Shown here piece after piece: positions 8,117-13,879 of a stretch of 16,822 nt of DNA; the first letter of the stretch is position 1, and each line of letters starts with the position of its first letter. The position numbers and the translations under genes were made by a program. A model generated the notes under the pieces. It had not been told where the DNA came from. It was given only the letters and a program-made list of their open reading frames with translations, and made no database searches. Origin of the DNA: Pseudomonadota bacterium (GTDB taxonomy: Bacteria > Chloroflexota > UBA6077 > JAJPHF01). The stretch covers positions 1-16,822 of the forward strand of contig JAJPHF010000197.1 in the NCBI GenBank assembly GCA_021325365.1. The letters run 5' to 3'.

Positions 8117-8263
8117 CCGTGTAGCGTCCGCCGCCCGCCGGCAGCGGCCGGCGCAACCGCTCCCCACGCCGCCGGGCCGCCGCGTGCGCGGGCGGGGCGG
8201 CCGTGGTATTCTCGGGGCTAGAGGCATGTTGCGCCACGCGCCAGCGTGTGACGGGAGGAAGCG

Positions 8264-8671
8264 ATGCCGATCAAGGTTGTGGACCTCAAAGAGATGGCCC
8301 GCCAGGAGCACCCGAAGCGCACCGTACTTATCAACGGGCCGCGCTTGCACGCCTGGTTCCATCCCTACCTGGCGCCCGGTCAGAAAGACGAGATGCACTG
8401 CCACAACCAGGACCAGACCTTCTACTGCATCGAGGGCGAGTGCACGATGAGCTTCCCGGACGGCACCAAGTCGGTCCTGCGGCCCGGCATGGTCGCGCTC
8501 ATCACCGGCGGCTCGTTCTACCAGCTCGAGAACACCGGCACCGGCCCCATGATCCTCATGGGCAACCGCTCTGGCAGCTCCGAGGGCACGCAGACAATCG
8601 GCTACGAGACGCGCCAGGAGCTATTCCCCAAGAACGGCCCGCCCCCCAAGGGCACCCAGATCCTCGTCTAG
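8264..8671 (+). CDS. Small cupin-fold protein with altered metal ligands
   Basis: This 135-residue single-domain cupin follows the motif 1 pattern G-x5-H-x-H-x3-(E)-x6-G: Gly39, His45, His47, position 51, Gly58. Position 51 is Gln rather than the usual Glu. In motif 2 the usual metal-binding His three residues before Asn90 is Tyr86 (GGSFYQLENTG). Two of the four classical ligands are thus replaced, so metal binding may be weak, different or absent. Cupins range from dioxygenases to sugar isomerases to regulators, so no substrate can be assigned. The ATG has GGGAGG 5 bases upstream. The gene lies 147 bases after the zinc-finger gene on the same strand and is closed by a strong terminator. Confidence 0.82.
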   Translation: MPIKVVDLKEMARQEHPKRTVLINGPRLHAWFHPYLAPGQKDEMHCHNQDQTFYCIEGECTMSFPDGTKSVLRPGMVALITGGSFYQLENTGTGPMILMGNRSGSSEGTQTIGYETRQELFPKNGPPPKGTQILV

Positions 8672-8693
8672 CGCGCAGCACGGGCTAGCCCGA

Positions 8694-8719
8694 AAGGGAC
8701 TGCCAACTGGCAGTCCCTT
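8694..8719. terminator. Intrinsic terminator after the cupin gene
   Basis: Arms 8694-8704 and 8709-8719 pair perfectly (11 bp; the next A-T could also pair) around the loop AACT, followed by GTTGTTTG on the plus strand. On the minus strand the stem is preceded by an A-rich run, and it lies 30 bases past the VOC gene stop, so it probably serves both genes. Confidence 0.85.
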
Positions 8720-8749
8720 GTTGTTTGCCCTGCCAGATGGCACGTCCGA

Positions 8750-9154
8750 TTAGACTTGGTACTTCTCGACCAGCTCCAGCACCAGTCCCCGTCCGTCACG
8801 GGAATCGAGGTACGCGTTGCGGCCGCGCGAGCCGCGCCAGGGGCTGCCGGGCGCCAACGTGTAGCCCTCCGCGGTCAGCGCGGCGATCGCCGCCTCCAGG
8901 TTGTCCACCGCGAAGCAGAGGTGATGCTGCGCCTCGTCGCGGTCGCCCAGGAAGCGGGCGAGCTGGGTCTCGGCGCGCAACGGCTGGTGCAGCTCGACCA
9001 CGTTGCGCCCGTCTGACAAGTAGCCGCGGATCACCCCCCGCTCTTCCAGCACCAGCTTCGACGCCACCCGCAGGCCTAGCCGGGCGTACCGCGCCGCGGT
9101 CGCGTCGAAGTCCCGCACGACGACGCCCACGTGGTCCAGCGTTCCGGCCACCAT
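8750..9154 (-). CDS. VOC/glyoxalase-fold metalloprotein, methylmalonyl-CoA-epimerase-like
   Basis: The 134-residue protein has the two beta-alpha-beta-beta-beta modules of the vicinal-oxygen-chelate fold. Metal-binding candidates occur at the expected places: His8 in LDHVGVVV, Glu54 in NVVELHQP, His77/His78 in QHHLCFAVDN, and Glu127 in GLVLELVEKY. The order DHVGVVVRD, VELHQPL, HHLCFAVDNLEAAI, LVLELVE and the length resemble methylmalonyl-CoA epimerase, which interconverts the 2R and 2S thioesters. Other VOC enzymes (dioxygenases, resistance proteins) share the fold. No mutase or carboxylase genes lie nearby to support the epimerase role. The ATG has GGAGGAGGAG upstream. It starts 53 bases after the DUF4436 gene on the same strand, so co-transcription is likely. 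Confidence 0.82.
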   Translation of the reverse strand: MVAGTLDHVGVVVRDFDATAARYARLGLRVASKLVLEERGVIRGYLSDGRNVVELHQPLRAETQLARFLGDRDEAQHHLCFAVDNLEAAIAALTAEGYTLAPGSPWRGSRGRNAYLDSRDGRGLVLELVEKYQV

Positions 9155-9207
9155 CTCGCTCCTCCTCCCGCGCCCCGCTCATCACCCGGCCCCGCCCGGG
9201 CCAGGCG

Positions 9208-10164
9208 CTAGTCGCGGCGTGAGCGCAGCGTCCGCAGGTCGCTGCGCCGATACAAGAACACGGCCGCGCGCACCGTGATCGCGCCGAGCAGGAACAGGAT
9301 CACTACCGACAACGACAGGTCCACCGCCGTCACGTACGTCACCGTTGACGGCGTCAGGACCGAGCGGATGCCCCAAATGCCGATAATCAGCGCGCCCGCG
9401 TTGATCACCAGGTCTTGCAGCGGCCGCAGAAACACGGCGTACGCCGCGGCGGCCGTGACCAGCAGCACCAGCAGCACCGCTAGCACGCGCACGTAGAGCA
9501 GCCGGTGGAAGTTGAGCAGCGCCACGTACGCATAGTGGATCGGCGTCCCGGATGGCTGCACGGTCCCTGGGTCCACGGCGATTGGGGCGTCCATGGTGTG
9601 CTGCGCCAGCTCTTCCTGCATAGTGACGAACAGATGCGTGACCGCCTCCGCGGGCGGAACGGCCTGGATCGTGCCATCGGACTGCACCCGGTCGAGCGCC
9701 ACGCCCAACCGGAGCTGGTACTCGTCGAATGGGTAGCGCAGGGGGAGCCCCTCGACCGGCAGCTCCACGTTCTGCGTCAGCGCATCGAGGCTCGGCGGCA
9801 GCGTGATCGTGACCGACGGCGGAAAGCCTTCCATGTCGGAGTCGTCGGAAACCGCGAACAGCCGTACCCGGTCGTTCCAATCGCAGCCGGTCGGGCAGAT
9901 GTGGTAGCCGGTCACCCGCAAGGTGACCGTTTGCTGCACCTCGTTCAGGTTGATCGCCGCGACGCGAAGGTCCGTGTGGGTCGCCGCCGCCTCGCTGTGG
10001 GGGACCGGCGACAAGGGATACTCGGCGCCGGACGGCGGGCCCAGCACGTCGTTGAACACGCTGGCGACGGTCAGGGGCAACATGGCGAGGGTAAACAGCA
10101 GCAGAACGCAGGTCACGGCCAGGGCCGCCCGGTAGTGCCAGTGCCGCCTGGGGCGAGAAACCAC
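9208..10164 (-). CDS. DUF4436 family membrane protein
   Basis: The 318-residue protein has an N-terminal membrane segment at 13-35 that anchors or exports it. A large extracytoplasmic domain of about 185 residues (40-225) follows, mostly beta-rich, and then three C-terminal membrane helices at about 226-246, 252-270 and 280-305. The ectodomain contains the motif LRYPFDEYQLRLGV (142-155), characteristic of DUF4436, and a possible disulfide pair in CPTGC (90/94). The short cytoplasmic tail is Arg-rich. The function of the family is unknown. The start is a GTG; GGTGGAG precedes it at very short spacing, so initiation may be weak. The hairpin at 10284-10309 separates it from the PRC-barrel gene upstream, while the VOC gene follows closely downstream. 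Confidence 0.82.
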   Translation of the reverse strand: MVSRPRRHWHYRAALAVTCVLLLFTLAMLPLTVASVFNDVLGPPSGAEYPLSPVPHSEAAATHTDLRVAAINLNEVQQTVTLRVTGYHICPTGCDWNDRVRLFAVSDDSDMEGFPPSVTITLPPSLDALTQNVELPVEGLPLRYPFDEYQLRLGVALDRVQSDGTIQAVPPAEAVTHLFVTMQEELAQHTMDAPIAVDPGTVQPSGTPIHYAYVALLNFHRLLYVRVLAVLLVLLVTAAAAYAVFLRPLQDLVINAGALIIGIWGIRSVLTPSTVTYVTAVDLSLSVVILFLLGAITVRAAVFLYRRSDLRTLRSRRD

Positions 10165-10283
10165 TACTCCACCGCCGAGTCCCAGGCTAAATTCTCCGCG
10201 TCGCGCGCGGCCATCACCAGCATATCGTACTGGCCGGCCGCCCGCGCCCTTTAACGGTCAAGCGGGAGCGACCGGCTGGTGCA

Positions 10284-10309
10284 GGCGGCTGCCCGCGCGG
10301 GAAGCCGCC
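10284..10309 (-). terminator. Hairpin between the PRC-barrel and DUF4436 genes
   Basis: Arms 10284-10290 and 10303-10309 pair over 7 bp, and an inner CCCG/CGGG adds 4 bp after a G-A mismatch. It lies about 40 bases past the PRC-barrel stop codon on the minus strand. There is no T tract, so it may terminate poorly or allow read-through to the DUF4436 gene. Confidence 0.45.
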
Positions 10310-10346
10310 AGGCGGTCAGGTCAGGGCTCGGGCCAGCAGCCCGCGC

Positions 10347-11051
10347 TCACCGTTGCGGCGTGCGCGGGCTGCCAGCCTCCTCGGGTGCCGAGCTGCGCAG
10401 CAGTCGGTCCGCCTCGGCGTAGTCCTGGGCCGCTCGATCGTCAGTGTCCGGGCGCCGGTCCGGGCTCACGGCCGCTTGTCCGGGTGCTGGCTCCCGGCCC
10501 CTCGCGGCCCGCGCGTCGCTGTCGGGCGGCTCCCCTTCGATCACGGCATTGTCTGGCACCACGATCAGGTCCTCGCCCACCCGGATATCGGTGTCGGCGC
10601 GGACGTAGCGCGGCTGGGACTTGCCGCCCCCGAACCACCCCTCGATGGCCTCGCCCGGCTCGTGCGACGCGCCCAGCAGGTACCCGCTGATGCGACCGTT
10701 CGCGCCCTCGATAAGCACATCTTCCAGAGACCCGAGCAGCTTGCCCCCCTGGGTAACGACCCGGCGCCCCAGCAGTTTGGAGAGGCGGGGTAGCCCCCCA
10801 AAGTCTTCGTTGGCGGGGGCGGGGCTCCCCGTATCGCGGACCGTGATGGCATCTTCCCCGATGGCGTGCAGCGCCGCGGCGGGCACGATCATGTGGTGCT
10901 GCCCGCCGAGCAACGAGCCGCCCTCGGAAACCACGAGCCCGGCGATCTGCCGGCCCTGCGGGTCGAGCAGGAGCTCGCCCACGGACCCCAGCTTGCGGGC
11001 GCTCTCGAGGTCGATGACGGCGCGACCGTGCAAGTCTTTCGCTCGCATCAT
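10347..11051 (-). CDS. Double PRC-barrel domain protein (copy 1)
   Basis: The 234-residue protein has two PRC-barrel repeats. Repeat 1 (about 3-75) begins MRAKDLHGRAVIDL and carries the typical LGSVGELLLDPQGRQIAGLV (21-40). Repeat 2 (about 88-172) has LLGRRVVTQGGKLLGSLEDV and ends RYVRADTDIRVGEDLIVVPD. A charged, disordered tail (173-234) follows. PRC barrels are small beta-barrel modules first described in photosynthetic reaction-centre subunit H and in RimM; stand-alone copies in bacteria are mostly uncharacterised. The start is the first of two adjacent ATG codons at 11051, with AGGAG 6 bases upstream and a hairpin just before that. Copy 2 at 13063-13785 is a clear paralogue. It is probably the third gene of the minus-strand unit that begins at 12599. 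Confidence 0.85.
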   Translation of the reverse strand: MMRAKDLHGRAVIDLESARKLGSVGELLLDPQGRQIAGLVVSEGGSLLGGQHHMIVPAAALHAIGEDAITVRDTGSPAPANEDFGGLPRLSKLLGRRVVTQGGKLLGSLEDVLIEGANGRISGYLLGASHEPGEAIEGWFGGGKSQPRYVRADTDIRVGEDLIVVPDNAVIEGEPPDSDARAARGREPAPGQAAVSPDRRPDTDDRAAQDYAEADRLLRSSAPEEAGSPRTPQR

Positions 11052-11067
11052 GATGCTCTCCTGTGAG

Positions 11068-11091
11068 CCCGCGCGGCAACCGGCGCGCGGG
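11068..11091 (-). promoter_or_regulatory. Hairpin immediately upstream of the PRC-barrel ribosome site
   Basis: Arms 11068-11075 and 11084-11091 (CCCGCGCG with CGCGCGGG) pair perfectly around an 8-base loop. On the minus-strand transcript the stem ends 5 bases before AGGAG (11058-11062). Such placement can affect ribosome access or mRNA stability; function is not shown. Confidence 0.4.
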
Positions 11092-11106
11092 CGGTCGGGA
11101 CCAGAC

Positions 11107-11135
11107 GGGGGAAGGCCCTGGCCGGGCCCTCCCCC
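11107..11135 (-). terminator. Hairpin between the repeat-protein gene and the PRC-barrel gene
   Basis: Arms 11107-11118 and 11124-11135 pair over 12 positions around a 5-base loop. The single non-Watson-Crick position is a G-U pair when read on the minus-strand RNA. It starts about 30 bases after the stop codon at 11167 and lacks a T tract. It may be a partial terminator or a processing/stability element that sets the level of the downstream PRC-barrel gene. Confidence 0.45.
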
Positions 11136-11166
11136 GCGCGGCCGCTGACGGACTACTCCTTGGCGG

Positions 11167-12039
11167 CTAACGCGTCCGCGTTGGAGCCATGCTCTCCCAC
11201 GCGGCCCGGACCTTGTCGGCGACCCGGTCCCACGGCGTGTCGGGGTGCCGCCGCTCCCAGTCCTGTCGCAGCTCTGGCTCGGCGGCCGGCCAGGGCCGGT
11301 CCCGGTACTGCGGCTGGTGCTGCATCTCCCAGGCATAGCGGTAACAGGGCTCGACGGCCTCCCAGCGCTCGCCCTGGTTGCCGAACTGCCGCTCCCAGCT
11401 TGCACGGTACCGGGGCATGGCCTCTTCCCACCGGTCGGTGGCGGGCGGCTCCGAAGTGCCAGGGGTCGGCGGGCTGGGCGTTCCTTGTTGGCTGGGTGGG
11501 GGCGTCTCCGTGTTGCGCGTCGCGCCGCCCTGGCTCACCTCGGCCGCCGGATGGGGGGCCGCCGCGGATGGTGCCTGCGCCGCCGCTCGGTTGGCGGGCG
11601 GTGCCGCTCCGGAAGCGCCGGCCGGCGCCTCGGCCGCCTGGCCGCCGTAGCTCAGGAGCCGATCAAAGAAGGACCGGTAGCGCCGCAGCGCCTGGCGCAA
11701 GTCCTCCGTGGAGACGTTATCGCCCCGGCTCCACTGGCTCTCCAGCTTGCTCCGCTCGCCGGCGAAGATCTCGGCCAGGCGCTTCATGACCTCCGCGACC
11801 AGCTCGTCCGCTTGCTCCACGGCGTGGCGGGGCTCGTCGACAAAGCCCGTCTGCACGTCATCCCAGCGATCACGGAAGCGCTGCGTCTCGTCGGCCGAGA
11901 ACAGGGCGGCCGCTTCCGTCCCGCCCGGTGCCGGCGCGCTCGCTCCCGTGGGACTTGCCGGCGGCGGCTGGCCGCTCTGGCGCTCCGCCGCCGCCGCCAT
12001 GTCTGCCGTGCTCAACCGCTGCTCCGACCGTTCGGTCAT
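11167..12039 (-). CDS. Uncharacterised protein: helical domain plus tandem Trp/Tyr-Arg repeats
   Basis: This 290-residue soluble protein has no signal peptide or membrane segment. Residues 50-130 form a helical domain (RFRDRWDDVQTGFVDEPRHA, then ADELVAEVM and NVSTEDLRQALRRYRSFFDR) related to a domain in the gene just upstream. Residues 135-200 are a Pro/Ala/Thr/Gln-rich linker. Residues 203-285 hold three full and one partial repeat of about 22-24 residues, each with an opening Trp, an acidic/Pro centre, an Arg-containing helix and a closing Trp-Glu (RWEEAMPRYRASWE; RWEAVEPCYRYAWE; PWPAAEPELRQDWE; WDRVADKVRAAWE). Similar Trp/Tyr-Arg repeats are known to me from uncharacterised stress-type bacterial proteins. 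The ATG overlaps the upstream stop as ATGA, and GGAGG lies 7 bases before it, so the two genes are translationally coupled. Function unknown. Confidence 0.8.
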   Translation of the reverse strand: MTERSEQRLSTADMAAAAERQSGQPPPASPTGASAPAPGGTEAAALFSADETQRFRDRWDDVQTGFVDEPRHAVEQADELVAEVMKRLAEIFAGERSKLESQWSRGDNVSTEDLRQALRRYRSFFDRLLSYGGQAAEAPAGASGAAPPANRAAAQAPSAAAPHPAAEVSQGGATRNTETPPPSQQGTPSPPTPGTSEPPATDRWEEAMPRYRASWERQFGNQGERWEAVEPCYRYAWEMQHQPQYRDRPWPAAEPELRQDWERRHPDTPWDRVADKVRAAWESMAPTRTR

Positions 12040-12599
12040 CGTTGTACCTCCATCCGCTCCGTCTGCTCGCTCCCCAGGAGATCCTCGAAGAGCGCCCGAT
12101 AGTGCACCATCGCCTTCCGGAGATCCTCGGTGCTGGCCTCGCCGCGCTGCGCCCGTTGGGCAATGCCGTGGGCGAGCCGGTAGTGCTCGACCACCGCCGC
12201 GTGGTCCACGGAGACGTCCGCGGCGCGCTGCTCGAAGTCGCCCATCGGGTAGCCGCGGGCTCGCATCACCTCGTCGACCAGGCGATCCGCGTCCGCCATG
12301 GCACCGGCCGGGTCATCCACAAAGCGCGCCTGCGTCGCGTGCCAGGCCTGCGCAAAGCGCTCGCGATCCGGGGCGGAGAGGGGGCGAATATGCAGTCGCT
12401 CCACGCGCTCTTGGCGCGCGGCTAGCTCCGCCTCCGCCCGTCGCGGGTCGCCCGACGCCCGCACCGCGCGGCCGTACTCCGGCCCAAAGCGCTCGCGCAG
12501 GTCCTCGGACCGCCGCTTCTGGCTGTACGCCCAGAGGGCGACCGCTACGATCACCACGACGGCAACGATTACGGCAATGATCAGCGTCGTCTGGTCCAT
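12036..12599 (-). CDS. Uncharacterised membrane-anchored helical protein (DFEQRAADVSVDH type)
   Basis: The 187-residue protein has one N-terminal membrane helix (about 5-25) and then a charged cytoplasmic-type part (SQKRRSEDLRERFGPEYGRA), so it is probably anchored with its bulk inside. Residues 78-177 form a helical domain with RFAQAWHATQARFVDDPAGA, RGYPMGDFEQRAADVSVDH (115-133) and ASTEDLRKAMVHYRALFEDL (155-174). I recall close relatives as widespread uncharacterised proteins of actinobacteria and Chloroflexota, with no assigned function. The ATG has GAAGGAG 6 bases upstream. It is the first gene of a minus-strand unit, overlaps the next gene by 4 bases, and shares the FVD-P...AD.LV.EVM...STEDLR.A...YR pattern with it. 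Confidence 0.82.
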   Translation of the reverse strand: MDQTTLIIAVIVAVVVIVAVALWAYSQKRRSEDLRERFGPEYGRAVRASGDPRRAEAELAARQERVERLHIRPLSAPDRERFAQAWHATQARFVDDPAGAMADADRLVDEVMRARGYPMGDFEQRAADVSVDHAAVVEHYRLAHGIAQRAQRGEASTEDLRKAMVHYRALFEDLLGSEQTERMEVQR

Positions 12600-12720
12600 G
12601 TGCGACTCCTTCGCCGAACTCTCACGCCCTATCCCAAGCCATGCACCCCGTCCCCACGGCGCCGTACCCCACTGGGACACCGGTGCCAGCCATGTCTGCA
12701 AATCGCAGTCGGCGTGCCAC

Positions 12721-12763
12721 CCCGGCGCGGCCGTAGCTGAGCAACAGCTGCGGCCGTGCCGGG
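12721..12763 (+). ncRNA. Long hairpin, 19-bp stem with two wobble pairs (possible structured RNA)
   Basis: Arms 12721-12739 and 12745-12763 pair along all 19 positions around the loop AGCAA. Two pairs are G-U only if the plus strand is the RNA; on the minus strand they would be A-C mismatches. That pattern suggests a structure kept at the RNA level on the plus strand, in the leader region of PRC-barrel copy 2. It is not followed by a T tract. It could also be a terminator for an unseen short transcript. Confidence 0.4.
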
Positions 12764-12883
12764 TAGCGCACCGGGCGCAGCGCGCCGGTACGGGCGTGTG
12801 CGATTCGGTCCAGCTAGCGGCCCCCTGCATCCGGACTGTTTAGACGACCTCGCAGCCACTGGCCGGGCCCGTGGCCCGTGGCA

Positions 12884-12916
12884 TGCTAGTTGCTGCTCGC
12901 GCCGGACGAACTAGCA
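12884..12916. promoter_or_regulatory. Inverted repeat TGCTAGTT-N17-AACTAGCA, possible operator
   Basis: Two perfect 8-base arms (12884-12891 and 12909-12916) are separated by 17 bases, so their centres lie about 25 bases apart, roughly two to two and a half helical turns. The site is 147 bases upstream of PRC-barrel copy 2. The motif is AT-rich relative to its surroundings. It could bind a dimeric regulator or fold as a hairpin. Confidence 0.3.
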
Positions 12917-13062
12917 CGATCGGTTCGGACCGCTTTGCAGGAGGGTGGTTTCGGAAGCCAGGCCAGCCGCAGAGGGCCTATCCGGCGCCACGACACGGGT
13001 GGCAGCAGGCCCGCGGGCAGGCCGATAGTGCCCCGCGTGGGGACTGGGTCCACGGAGGAGCT

Positions 13063-13785
13063 ATGATCCGGGCAAGCGCGTTGTATGGGCGGCCAGTCGT
13101 CGACGCGACGGCGGCTGAGAAGCTCGGGGAGGTCGCGGCCGTCCTGCTCGATCCCGAAGCTCGCCACCTCGCCGGGCTCGTCATCTCCCCCGGGCGGGCC
13201 ATGATCGGTCACCGGCAGGAGACCTACCTGCCGGCCAGTGCCATCCGTAGTATTGGGCCTGACGCCATCATGGTCCGTGGCCCGCAGACGACCGGCGACG
13301 AGTACAGCTTCCTGACCGCGCTCGCCTCACGCCCTCGGGTGACGGACCTCACCGGGCGCAAGGTAGTCACCGACAGCGGCCGGATGCTCGGCACGGTTGT
13401 CGACATGCTCATCGACGAGGCGGACGGCACGCTTCTCGGCTACACCTTCGACGCTGCCAACGCCCCCGGGCTGTTCACGCTGCTCAGGCGCACCGTCCGG
13501 TCACAAGCCCTCGACTATGTGCGTGCGGACGCCGACATCCGGATCGGCAATGCCTTGCTCGTCGTGCCTGACGAGGCGATCGTCCACGACCACGCCGTGG
13601 AAGCGGAGCGGCCACCCGCACCGCGACAAGGCGCTCCCGACGCCCGGCCAGCGGCGCTGATGAGTGCTGCCGAGCGCCCCGAGGCGAGCAACGACGCCAT
13701 CCCTGTCGGAGCGCAGCATTGGCGATCCGAGTGGACGCACGTCGATGGAGCGGCACCGCGGCAGGCGGTCCGCCACCCCAGCTAA
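13063..13785 (+). CDS. Double PRC-barrel domain protein (copy 2)
   Basis: The 240-residue protein again has two PRC-barrel repeats, at about 2-74 (MIRASALYGRPVVDATAAEK, then LGEVAAVLLDPEARHLAGLV) and 92-174 (DLTGRKVVTDSGRMLGTVVD ... YVRADADIRIGNALLVVPDE), with a disordered tail from 178. It aligns with copy 1 (10347-11051) along both repeats with the same spacing, including the shared YVRAD-DIR segment, so the two are duplicates that have diverged. Copy 2 has LFTLLRRTVRSQALD before the YVRAD segment, where copy 1 has a Gly-rich loop. The ATG at 13063 has GGAGG 4 bases upstream; earlier in-frame ATGs near 12871 add low-complexity sequence and are rejected. It is transcribed away from the three-gene minus-strand unit and is ended by the hairpin at 13795. 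Confidence 0.85.
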   Translation: MIRASALYGRPVVDATAAEKLGEVAAVLLDPEARHLAGLVISPGRAMIGHRQETYLPASAIRSIGPDAIMVRGPQTTGDEYSFLTALASRPRVTDLTGRKVVTDSGRMLGTVVDMLIDEADGTLLGYTFDAANAPGLFTLLRRTVRSQALDYVRADADIRIGNALLVVPDEAIVHDHAVEAERPPAPRQGAPDARPAALMSAAERPEASNDAIPVGAQHWRSEWTHVDGAAPRQAVRHPS

Positions 13786-13794
13786 GCGTCTGGT

Positions 13795-13843
13795 CCAGGC
13801 TAGTGAGCGGGTTTGGCTGCGCCAAACCCGCTCACTAGCCTGG
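13795..13843. terminator. Very long perfect hairpin, bidirectional terminator
   Basis: Arms 13795-13817 and 13821-13843 are perfectly complementary over 23 bases around the loop TGC. It lies 9 bases after the PRC-barrel copy 2 stop and 36 bases from the end of the convergent secreted-protein gene. A short TTGG follows on the plus strand. Position argues for a shared terminator; the length and perfection are unusual. Confidence 0.75.
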
Positions 13844-13879
13844 TTGGCCAACTGGTGATTGCGGGCTACGCCGAAGGCC

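Larger units (their letters stand above)
12600..13062. other. Divergent control region of the PRC-barrel cassette
   Basis: This is the gap between the two divergent halves of the cassette. Frames extending the flanking genes into it are low-complexity and have no ribosome site of their own. It contains a 19-bp hairpin (12721-12763), an 8-bp inverted repeat (12884-12916) and a small CGGT-TCGG-ACCG hairpin (12920-12931). I could not identify a reliable promoter for either side. Confidence 0.5.

Noticed and set aside
9505..10254. 249-codon plus-strand open frame opposite the DUF4436 gene
   Set aside because: No hydrophobic or domain pattern; the minus strand carries a coherent membrane protein with family motif.
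11245..12102. Long plus-strand open frame opposite the repeat-protein gene
   Set aside because: Arg/Leu/Gly-rich shadow of the coupled minus-strand genes, whose ATGA overlap and ribosome sites are clear.
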